DNA from: Bacteroidales bacterium
GTDB lineage: Bacteria; Bacteroidota; Bacteroidia; Bacteroidales; JAADJA01
Direction of reading: 5' to 3'
Assembly: GCA_021107975.1 (NCBI GenBank)
Contig: JAIORT010000565.1
Span: 1-9,559, forward strand
DNA length: 9,559 bases
The notes under the pieces: generated by a model
What the model was told of the DNA's origin: nothing
The model's input: the letters and a program-made list of their open reading frames with translations, nothing else
Database searches by the model: none
Part shown: one piece after another, positions 1-6,052 of the stretch
Layout: the number at the start of each line of letters is the position of its first letter
Position numbering within the stretch: position 1 is the stretch's first letter
Program-made: the position numbers and the translations under genes

Positions 1-282
1 ATTAAGCTCCTCATAATTACAATACCAATAATTACCTCCATAATCCGTAAAATCAAGCGTACCACTACCGTTTTCCGGATATTCCCAATAATGAACTATC
101 CTTGCCATAGCTGTAACCCAGCAACTATTTCCCATATGCCCGTTTATCCCACTCATTGTTTCAGGGTAATAGGCATTGTAAGGCCATTGATAAGTTTGCC
201 AGTTGTTATTAATCAAAGGATTTACCTGGGCTGAAATAAAATTGATCCAAAGGGATAAAATTATTAACAGTAAAAATTTCAT
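1..282 (-). CDS. C10 family (streptopain-like) cysteine peptidase, N-terminal part, cut by window edge
   Basis: An open frame of 94 codons runs from an ATG at 282 off the left edge, so the C-terminus is missing. Residues 1-18 form a signal peptide (Lys2, a hydrophobic core, then ISA before Gln19), so the product is exported. Residues 33-70 match the C10 peptidase core: a WPYN motif, then GNSCWVTAMARIVHYWEYP, equivalent to the family's GCVATAMAQIMKYWKYP. Cys54 is the expected nucleophile; the catalytic His would lie outside the window. The start is well bounded, because an in-frame TAA lies at 298-300 with no ATG between. Only about 35 residues separate the signal peptide from Cys54, which leaves no room for the long propeptide known in SpeB. 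It is the last gene seen in the minus-strand envelope block, 47 bp after the DUF4878-like gene. Family assignment is confident; the substrate is unknown. Confidence 0.85.
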   Translation of the reverse strand, partial: MKFLLLIILSLWINFISAQVNPLINNNWQTYQWPYNAYYPETMSGINGHMGNSCWVTAMARIVHYWEYPENGSGTLDFTDYGGNYWYCNYEELN

Positions 283-329
283 AGTGCTTTGATTTATTTA
301 CTGAATAATTTTTTGAAATTTTTTTTTGT

Positions 330-734
330 TTATTTCATTGAATATTTCCATTTACCATCTTCCATAACGAATTTATAAGTTTCCGTATCTTCTTCTCCGT
401 TACCATATACTATTTTCATCTTTACCTTTGCTTTATCACCTGCTTCATTGATATCTTCTTTAATGACTTCAATTGATTTGATCCCATCTTTCTTCTTGAT
501 TTCTTCTTGCCCCATTTGTAACATAGCAGTTAATTTAGCTTCGTCTTCATCTGATAATTCTTTGCCATCGGTTGAAATAACAGCTATAACAGCATTGGCA
601 TTCCCTTTTTCGGTATCTTTTATAATTTTCACACTGATATCACCAGGTGAAGATGATGATGAAGTACCGCAGGATGTTGAAAAAAACAAAAAACTTGCAA
701 TAACAAGACTCAAAATAACATTTAATTTCTTCAT
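330..734 (-). CDS. Small lipoprotein with DUF4878-like domain
   Basis: This 134-aa protein has a lipoprotein signal peptide: Lys2-Lys3, a hydrophobic stretch, then STSC with the lipidated Cys at residue 22. A short Ser-rich tether follows (residues 24-29). The rest fits the compact NTF2-like fold of DUF4878 lipoproteins common in Bacteroidota: an N-terminal helical part, a lysine-rich segment with GIKSIEVIKEDI around residues 84-95, and alternating strands ending in a WKYS motif near the C-terminus. The molecular role of this family is not known. No acidic surface-export signal follows the Cys, so a periplasm-facing location is more likely than the outer surface. It lies 37 bp downstream of the YiiX-like gene with no promoter match between them, so co-transcription is likely. 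Confidence 0.75.
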   Translation of the reverse strand: MKKLNVILSLVIASFLFFSTSCGTSSSSSPGDISVKIIKDTEKGNANAVIAVISTDGKELSDEDEAKLTAMLQMGQEEIKKKDGIKSIEVIKEDINEAGDKAKVKMKIVYGNGEEDTETYKFVMEDGKWKYSMK

Positions 735-771
735 GAATGTAATTTTTTTAAGATTAATAAATAAATATTTG

Positions 772-1434
772 TTAAAAGTAATAAATTTCTTCTAAATAAA
801 AACTATTTAATAATGAACTTGGTAAAATAACAAAGCCTTTCACAAAAGGCAAAAAAAGTTTATCAAATTTGCCCTGTATCAAATTAATTCCGACTTTTTG
901 ATATGCCTTCCAAACCAGCTCGGTACAATATAATTTATTTTCACTTTTAAGGTCAAAAGCATCATCAAAAACAATTTTATCATCAAAATATGATTTTGCA
1001 GTTAAGGCGGCAAGCTTTGCGGAATTCTTATATGGTTCTTTAAGCCGAAAAACACTGCCTCTTGAAGCTTTTTCAGAACTGAAAAAAACAGATAGTTTTT
1101 CCATCTTTACATAATCAATATCATTTTCTGATTCATCCGGTACCGTATGTATTACATAAGGTATTTCATTTAACATATAAATAACACCGACATGTGAAAA
1201 AGATGATGCCCTGTCGGTAATTAAAACTACACGACTTGCTATACTCCTTCCTTTTCTAAAAACAAGGTCCCCATTTTTCAAAACTAAATCACAGTTAAAA
1301 TTATTTACATTTTGCTTTTGTTTTGCCTCACCATGAAGCTTATAGATTATTATAAAAAGCAAAATGGAAACAATTAGCCCCAGTAATAGCAATAGTTTTT
1401 TTCTGTTAATAGACCCCGATGTAATATTAGGCAT
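772..1434 (-). CDS. Membrane-anchored YiiX/C92-type permuted papain-fold cysteine hydrolase
   Basis: The 220-aa protein has one hydrophobic helix at about residues 13-31, preceded by RKK and with no clear cleavage site. It is probably a signal anchor with the enzyme domain outside the cytoplasm. The domain shows the YiiX/YebB (DUF830) pattern of the circularly permuted NlpC/P60 group: LKNGDLVFR (52-60), FSHVGVIY (79-86) with the likely catalytic His81, IPYVIHTVPD (91-100), then LYCTELVWKAY (168-178) with the likely nucleophile Cys170. His before Cys is the order expected for the permuted fold. Members are thought to hydrolyse amide or ester bonds in peptides, peptidoglycan or lipids, but the substrate here cannot be told. 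It lies 71 bp downstream of the CsgG-like gene and 37 bp upstream of the DUF4878-like gene on the same strand, so it probably belongs to their transcript. Confidence 0.82.
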   Translation of the reverse strand: MPNITSGSINRKKLLLLLGLIVSILLFIIIYKLHGEAKQKQNVNNFNCDLVLKNGDLVFRKGRSIASRVVLITDRASSFSHVGVIYMLNEIPYVIHTVPDESENDIDYVKMEKLSVFFSSEKASRGSVFRLKEPYKNSAKLAALTAKSYFDDKIVFDDAFDLKSENKLYCTELVWKAYQKVGINLIQGKFDKLFLPFVKGFVILPSSLLNSFYLEEIYYF

Positions 1435-1505
1435 GAATTACGATTTTTTGTAAAGTAATAAATTTTTTTTATTTACTTAAATAAAAGTAAATACTTATGC
1501 AAAAA

Positions 1506-2606
1506 TCATTCATATAAAAAGTTTTTTGTAAAAGAAACTACCTTTCTTATATACTCTGACCAATCTTCCCAAAATAACTTCATTTTCTTCATATTTATAT
1601 TAAGAACAAGATTGGCATCTATAATTTGACCTGTCTCGACAATTCTTATTTTAGTTCTAACAGTAAAACTTTCAAACATAAGATCCATTTCCGCAGGAAT
1701 TCGGTTTTCCTGGGTAACAATTACTTCTATATCGGGGGTCATCATTCTATCTCCACGAACTACAGTTTCAGGGTTTACTAAGCCTGATTGTGATAAATCA
1801 ATCTCACCTTTCAATTCCTTTATATTCATCCTTTCCAATACCATAAGATCCGGTATTTTCATAAAGTCGCTTATCATAAGAGCACCAATGCCTTTCATTA
1901 TACCACCCCATTCATCTTTATTTTTGTTATGCTGCACTATGACAGCAACTTTCTTATTTATTTTGTTGCTAATTTTTACATTCCCCGGTTTAAATCCCAT
2001 AGATATACAGCTTGAATATTTATTTATTTTTTCTTCATCAACTTTTACGAAACTATCCGTATGAGTTTTGGTTCCACCGTAGCGTTTTATAGTATATTCT
2101 TCCTTATATTTAACTGATGTTATTTTACTTAAACCATATTTATATTTATATTGCCCGAGCGATACAGGAATATCTTCAATTCTTATAGAAACAGTTGTCT
2201 TATTTTCAATATAAGCCCGCTTCCTGTCCGGTATTGAATAGAGTATGTAATCTCTTGTAATTTCAATATACTTGATCATTTGCTTGTCTTCCGAAACTTC
2301 TCCATGAAAGGTTTTAATATCATCATGCCCGGCAGATTTTTCTATACTTATTCCTGAAAAATTATTTTCATTAACATTCATATCTTCCACTTTAATGTGG
2401 AAGGAGATATATATTGGTTTATCCGGAATGTGTTTCTCTTTTTTATCCCCTTTATTTGGTTGATAAGCTTCCTGATGGTCAACAATAACTGGAATGGCAA
2501 TTATTGCCCAGAACGAATGATAATGTTCTTCTATCTGGGCATTTGAAATTTTGTTAAAAAACAGAAGAATAATTGTGATGAAAAATAATTTAATAGTTGA
2601 TTTCAT
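1506..2606 (-). CDS. Secreted protein with a C-terminal CsgG-like domain
   Basis: This 366-aa protein starts with a cleavable signal peptide (hydrophobic residues 7-18, SNAQ at 21-24) and has no lipobox Cys. Residues about 25-210 are an unrecognised, Lys/Ile/Tyr-rich region. Residues about 218-332 look like the core of CsgG-type domains: a first strand KKVAVIVQ, a helix MKGIGALMISDFMKIPDLMVLER (containing the family's vveR signature), KELKGEIDLSQSGLV, a strand PDIEVIVTQ, and RIVETGQII like the family's rlvDt.tGei. CsgG itself is an outer-membrane lipoprotein pore for curli export; the wider family includes many envelope proteins of unknown role. Lack of lipidation argues against a canonical CsgG pore. 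The CsgG match is inferred from pattern, not alignment. A hairpin separates it from the 278-aa gene upstream, and no consensus promoter is visible in the 74-bp gap. Confidence 0.6.
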   Translation of the reverse strand: MKSTIKLFFITIILLFFNKISNAQIEEHYHSFWAIIAIPVIVDHQEAYQPNKGDKKEKHIPDKPIYISFHIKVEDMNVNENNFSGISIEKSAGHDDIKTFHGEVSEDKQMIKYIEITRDYILYSIPDRKRAYIENKTTVSIRIEDIPVSLGQYKYKYGLSKITSVKYKEEYTIKRYGGTKTHTDSFVKVDEEKINKYSSCISMGFKPGNVKISNKINKKVAVIVQHNKNKDEWGGIMKGIGALMISDFMKIPDLMVLERMNIKELKGEIDLSQSGLVNPETVVRGDRMMTPDIEVIVTQENRIPAEMDLMFESFTVRTKIRIVETGQIIDANLVLNINMKKMKLFWEDWSEYIRKVVSFTKNFLYE

Positions 2607-2633
2607 AATATCTGTTTTATTAATTATAAATCA

Positions 2634-2669
2634 AGAGCAGGCTAAAGACATATAAATATAGCCTGCTCT
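2634..2669 (-). terminator. Hairpin between the 278-aa gene and the CsgG-like gene
   Basis: Two perfect 11-bp complementary arms, AGAGCAGGCTA (2634-2644) and TAGCCTGCTCT (2659-2669), enclose a 14-nt loop. The hairpin starts 11 bp after the stop codon of the 278-aa gene, the usual place for an intrinsic terminator. Reading leftwards, only a weak U-rich stretch follows (TGATTTATAATT). In the opposite direction a better run, GTTTTGTT, follows. It may therefore terminate weakly or bidirectionally, or attenuate the downstream genes. Confidence 0.65.
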
Positions 2670-2680
2670 GTTTTGTTATG

Positions 2681-3517
2681 CTATTTTGCATAGTATGGGA
2701 TTTTGATATCATAGATAATCAAATCACCGCCTTCCTCATTTACACGATGACCTTGCCTGTATTTTGGAATTTTGGTAATTATTTCCGTAGAAGTGTAATA
2801 ATAAAATGTACCACTTGCCTTTTCACCTGGCCCTATGTGAGAACTATATCTCACCCCAAAGGGCTTCCCGATCCCATCGGGTTTACAATTCTGCAATTTA
2901 TCCCGAATGCCTTCGAATTTTGCATGCCATAAGCACACATCCATCTGTACCGGATAATTATTAGTGTTTGTTAGAGTAAAAAACATCACTAATACAATTT
3001 TGGTGGTTTTATTATCCTTGTATTGATATATAGAATCCAGGTCCCATTCAACACCAAGTACTGTGGTTGTTGGTTTGAAAGTAGGAAACAGTATGGAATT
3101 TAAAACCGCATCAGCAGTCATTTCTTCTGAGGCATTGATTTCAGTAATTTTATCAGCAAGCCCCTCAAGGTATTTTTTCTTATTTTTCTTTGAGAGCTTA
3201 CCGAGGGCATCATCCCAGCCGTCCTTCGTTTTATAGGATCTTTGAACCATAGAAATTGTTGCATCTTGTCCTGAAAGCTCAATTTTTATTATTCCACGGT
3301 TTTCTATGGTTAATGCTTTCCATTGTATCCAGTTTGTAAGTAAAGTGTTTTCAGCAGGATTAAATTTATCAATCTTGTATTCGCTTTCATATATGGCTTT
3401 TTCAATAATTTGCCATTGTTTTCCGTCAGCGAGTCCGGTTACGGTAACAGATTCCTGGGAGTATCCGTTAATTGAAAAAACGGATATACTTATCAATATG
3501 AATATAAAATTTTTCAT
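2681..3517 (-). CDS. Secreted protein of unknown function
   Basis: I do not recognise this 278-aa protein. Residues 1-20 form a signal peptide (NGYSQ at the likely cleavage site), so it is exported. Two parts can be distinguished. Residues about 30-130 combine a helix beginning DGKQWQIIEKAIYESEY, a strand pair rich in Ile/Thr (ALTIENRGIIKIEL), and a Lys-rich helix around residues 107-125. Residues about 150-278 look like a beta-sandwich: strands such as KIVLVMFFTLTNTNNYPV (173-190), PGEKASGTFYYYT, and DLIIYDIKIPYY at the end, similar in style to FxLyD/DUF4352-type domains. Cys195 and Cys211 are the only cysteines and could form a disulfide. It lies 21 bp after the 214-aa lipoprotein gene, so the two form a likely operon and may act together at the envelope. 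Confidence 0.8.
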   Translation of the reverse strand: MKNFIFILISISVFSINGYSQESVTVTGLADGKQWQIIEKAIYESEYKIDKFNPAENTLLTNWIQWKALTIENRGIIKIELSGQDATISMVQRSYKTKDGWDDALGKLSKKNKKKYLEGLADKITEINASEEMTADAVLNSILFPTFKPTTTVLGVEWDLDSIYQYKDNKTTKIVLVMFFTLTNTNNYPVQMDVCLWHAKFEGIRDKLQNCKPDGIGKPFGVRYSSHIGPGEKASGTFYYYTSTEIITKIPKYRQGHRVNEEGGDLIIYDIKIPYYAK

Positions 3518-3538
3518 TATTTTTATTTTTTAAAGGTT

Positions 3539-4183
3539 TTATTTTAACTTATCATATTCTTCGCGTGAAATAAACACGAATTTATCAAATTTCCCCAAAT
3601 TCTTTACATCATCAATTGTACCTTCTAACGCGACGTCCATTCCTTTTTTAAATTCTTGTTTTTTAAATCCGGAACTAAAAACACCAGGTTTTTTTGTTAA
3701 GAAATTTCCTTCTTTATCAACAGCGGTTACGTAAGCAAATATTGTTCTCTCAAAACCCCCGTATTCGTTTTTAATGTCCTGATCAATCTTTACCTTTGTG
3801 ATAAGTTGTAATCGCGAAATAGAAGAATTATATTTAGTATTAACTGATACTTCATTTATTGTAAACGGATAATCAGTTTTTTGTTCAAATGGTAAAGCAT
3901 TAAGCGGGTTGTTTGCCAGGTGTTCTTCAATTATCTTATTGGCTTCATCCCCAAGTGATTTTACCTCTTCATCAAGTTTAAAAGCTTTTCCCATGTCAGT
4001 ACACTCTTTAAGCTCTTTTTTCTTTTTATCAATTTTTTCAGTGTACTTTTTAGCAATACCCGGTAATTTGCCAAGATATTCGTTAGTACTTGTTCCTCCG
4101 CCTCCACTCCCGCAATTATCAAGTAAGATAATAACGCTTAAGCCAATAATGGCTAATCCGATTTTTTTTAATAAATTCTTCAT
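3539..4183 (-). CDS. Lipoprotein of unknown function with helical N-terminal region
   Basis: The 214-aa product has a lipoprotein signal peptide: MKNLLKK, a hydrophobic stretch, then LLDNC with the lipidated Cys at residue 24. A flexible GSGGGGTSTN tether follows. Residues about 42-91 are strongly charged and helical (KKYTEKIDKKKKELKE, then FKLDEEVKSLGDEANKIIEEHL), likely a helical hairpin or coiled coil. Residues about 103-208 form an alternating strand region including YPFTINEVSVNTKY, RLQLITKVKI and FDKFVFISREEYDKL. The protein family was not recognised. It is first in the minus-strand envelope block, behind a good promoter and an approximately 80-nt leader, and is followed after 21 bp by the 278-aa secreted protein. 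The N-terminal glycine/serine tether and helices suggest a protein that reaches into the periplasm, but this is inference. Confidence 0.82.
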   Translation of the reverse strand: MKNLLKKIGLAIIGLSVIILLDNCGSGGGGTSTNEYLGKLPGIAKKYTEKIDKKKKELKECTDMGKAFKLDEEVKSLGDEANKIIEEHLANNPLNALPFEQKTDYPFTINEVSVNTKYNSSISRLQLITKVKIDQDIKNEYGGFERTIFAYVTAVDKEGNFLTKKPGVFSSGFKKQEFKKGMDVALEGTIDDVKNLGKFDKFVFISREEYDKLK

Positions 4184-4265
4184 GATTTGTTTTTTAATGT
4201 TTATAAATAAATTTAATTGTTTGTTGGTTGATTGATTGGCGCCAAATTAATTTTTCAATTTAACC
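4184..4265 (-). promoter_or_regulatory. CAA-rich 5' leader of the 214-aa lipoprotein gene
   Basis: From the predicted transcription start (about 4265) to the ATG there are roughly 80 nt. The DNA contains the perfect palindrome TTGGCGCCAA at 4236-4245. Next to it, six TTG triplets mostly at 4-bp spacing occupy 4217-4238, which read as repeated CAA in the RNA. No Shine-Dalgarno sequence precedes the ATG; an A-rich stretch does, as is usual in Bacteroidota. Whether the palindrome is an operator or an RNA element cannot be told. Confidence 0.4.
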
Positions 4266-4269
4266 TCTG

Positions 4270-4302
4270 CAAATATATATTCAAAACACAGCGAAAGTCA
4301 AA
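4270..4302 (-). promoter_or_regulatory. Bacteroidota-type promoter for the minus-strand envelope genes
   Basis: On the minus strand a -33 box TTTG (4302-4299) is followed after 21 nt by the -7 box TATATTTG (4277-4270). This matches the Bacteroidota housekeeping consensus TTTG / TAnnTTTG with plausible spacing. Transcription would start near 4265, about 80 nt before the 214-aa lipoprotein ATG. It is the only full consensus promoter found for genes 330-4183. Confidence 0.75.
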
Positions 4303-4417
4303 TAATTGATGTTCTGATTTATGAATCCGAACATGATTTTTTACCTTTTTATTCAGCATTAGTATATATATAAATTACTGAAAGTTTATTTTTTAGTCGG
4401 ATGTTGTTAATAAATCA

Positions 4418-4425
4418 TAATTTTG
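4418..4425 (+). promoter_or_regulatory. -7 promoter element of the AspT-like transporter gene
   Basis: TAATTTTG matches the Bacteroidota -7 consensus TAnnTTTG and lies 15 bp before the ATG at 4441, giving a predicted leader of only about 10 nt. No good -33 TTTG is visible at the expected distance (around 4395-4399). The element overlaps the TTG at 4423, which argues that this TTG is not a start codon. Confidence 0.6.
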
Positions 4426-4440
4426 CCCAAAATATTTTTT

Positions 4441-6039
4441 ATGGATTTGCTTAACCAGGGTTATATTACACTTATCCTGATAGTTGCTGCCGGGATTATA
4501 TTAGGAAGAATTAAACTGTTTGGTTTTTCACTTGATGTTTCCGGTGTTTTATTTATTGCATTGGTTTTAGGTCATTTTGGTTATTTTGTGCCGGATGATT
4601 TCCTTGAATTCGGGCTTCTTTTATTCATATTTACAATTGGCATGCAGGCAGGTCCCGGATTTTTTGATGCCTTTCGTAAACATGGACGTCAATTAATTCT
4701 AATTTCTTTTATTATTATGACCACCACTGCCATTGCAGCATTTTTTCTAAACCATTTTTTGAAAATTGACCCTGATTTAGGAATTGGAATATTTACAGGT
4801 GCATTAACAAGCACACCCGGTTTAGCGGCGGTTATTGAAAGTTCACAATCGCCACTTGCACCCATAGGATATGGTGTGGCTTACCCTTTCGGTATTATCG
4901 GAGTCATTTTAATTATGGGTCTTTTACCTCGAATTCTGAAGATTGACCTGAAGAGAGAAGAAGAAGATTTTATTAAAAGTGTCAAGGAAGATTTCCCGGA
5001 TGTTATAGGAAGAACATTTAAAGTTGATAATCCTAATATTGATGGGAAAACGGTGGAGGAGATAGAATTGAGGAAGATTACCGGTTGCGTTGCTACACGG
5101 ATTTTACATAAGGATAATGCCTATTCGCCTAATGCCGCTTCCATTGTTTATAAAGGAGACCTGATAAGGATGGTTGGAACTGAAAAAAACCTGAAAAAAG
5201 TTGTACTGTTATTTGGCGCTCCGGTTGATGTGGATATTCCGCTTTCAAAGGAATATGATATAAGGTGGATTTTAATCAGCAATAAGAAAATTGTAAATAA
5301 ACATTACCGTGAAGTTAATCTCTCTTCCTTTTATAATGCCAGGATTGCAAAAATTAAAAGAAGCGGTGTGGAAATAACACCTGATGCCAATAGTTGTTTT
5401 AAGCTTGGCGACCGTGTACTTGTGGCAGGAGAAAAAAACAATCTTGATAACGTTTCGCAACTACTGGGAAATGATAGCAAAAAACTATCAGAAACCGACC
5501 TGCTGCCTATTTTTCTTGGAATCTTAGGTGGCATTTTAATTGGTAAAATTCAGATACCTTTATTTGGATTATTTACAATAAATCTTGGCAATACAGGAGG
5601 AGCGTTGATAACAGGACTTATATTAAGTAAAATAGGTAAAACAGGGCCGGTAATCTGGTCCTTATCCGGTTCTGCAAATCAGTTGATCAAACAATTGGGT
5701 TTATTGTTATTCCTTGCAACAATCGGGACTCAGGCAGGGGCTGAATTAATAGAGACGATTCAGCAGTATGGAATTAAATTAATTTGGGTTGCCGTTATAT
5801 TAACGATTTTACCAATATTAACAGGTGTTGTTGTTGGTCGTTATATATATAAAATAAATTTTCTGACACTTATGGGTATCATTACCGGAACTATGACCAG
5901 CACACCCGGTCTGGGTATTATTCAGGCTAAATCATCTTCAAATGCAGCGCCTGTTGCTTATGCCAGTGTTTATCCGATAGCCCTCGTGCTGGTGATCATT
6001 TTTTCTCAGCTTTTGCTTACCCTTTCTAATTATTTTTGA
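4441..6039 (+). CDS. AspT/YidE-type (AAE family) transporter with two RCK_C domains
   Basis: This 532-aa inner-membrane protein has the full AAE layout. Residues about 8-165 are the first membrane domain, with FTIGMQAGPGFF and the signature GALTSTPG (120-127). Residues about 193-259 and 278-343 are two RCK_C (TrkA-C) domains, each ending in a GDxxxxxG-type turn (KGDLIRMVG, LGDRVLVAG). Residues about 353-532 are the second membrane domain, repeating the pattern with ATIGTQAGAE and GTMTSTPG (483-490). Tetragenococcus AspT exchanges aspartate for alanine; E. coli YidE and YbjL are homologues of less certain role, so the substrate here is not assigned. The RCK_C pair usually senses a ligand or ion. 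The frame can be extended to a TTG at 4423, but that overlaps the promoter -7 box, so the ATG is preferred. It is transcribed alone, divergent from the envelope block. Confidence 0.93.
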   Translation: MDLLNQGYITLILIVAAGIILGRIKLFGFSLDVSGVLFIALVLGHFGYFVPDDFLEFGLLLFIFTIGMQAGPGFFDAFRKHGRQLILISFIIMTTTAIAAFFLNHFLKIDPDLGIGIFTGALTSTPGLAAVIESSQSPLAPIGYGVAYPFGIIGVILIMGLLPRILKIDLKREEEDFIKSVKEDFPDVIGRTFKVDNPNIDGKTVEEIELRKITGCVATRILHKDNAYSPNAASIVYKGDLIRMVGTEKNLKKVVLLFGAPVDVDIPLSKEYDIRWILISNKKIVNKHYREVNLSSFYNARIAKIKRSGVEITPDANSCFKLGDRVLVAGEKNNLDNVSQLLGNDSKKLSETDLLPIFLGILGGILIGKIQIPLFGLFTINLGNTGGALITGLILSKIGKTGPVIWSLSGSANQLIKQLGLLLFLATIGTQAGAELIETIQQYGIKLIWVAVILTILPILTGVVVGRYIYKINFLTLMGIITGTMTSTPGLGIIQAKSSSNAAPVAYASVYPIALVLVIIFSQLLLTLSNYF

Positions 6040-6052
6040 AATCTAATTATTA

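Noticed and set aside
652..662. Short GAT trinucleotide repeat
   Set aside because: It only encodes part of the serine tether after the lipid-anchor Cys and is too short to call a variable repeat; changes would stay in frame.
448..795. Plus-strand open frame of 115 codons with a lipobox-like SSC
   Set aside because: It lies antisense to the DUF4878-like gene, whose lipobox, domain pattern and end are coherent; the antisense product shows no family pattern.
1472..1491. AT-only inverted repeat TTTACTT/AAGTAAA after the CsgG-like gene
   Set aside because: The stem is weak (one G-C pair) and is followed on the minus strand by A residues rather than a U-tract, so it is not a convincing terminator.
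1500..1507. GATTTTTG on the minus strand as a -7 box for the YiiX-like gene
   Set aside because: The first consensus base is wrong, it overlaps the preceding stop codon, and no -33 box was found.
3909..4235. Plus-strand open frame antisense to the 214-aa lipoprotein
   Set aside because: Its composition (Ser/Phe/Leu-rich) is the expected complement of the Lys/Glu-rich helical region of the real gene, and it lacks a promoter.
4423..4440. TTG start giving a six-residue N-terminal extension of the transporter
   Set aside because: The TTG is inside a full -7 promoter consensus, and the ATG at 4441 starts directly before the first membrane segment.
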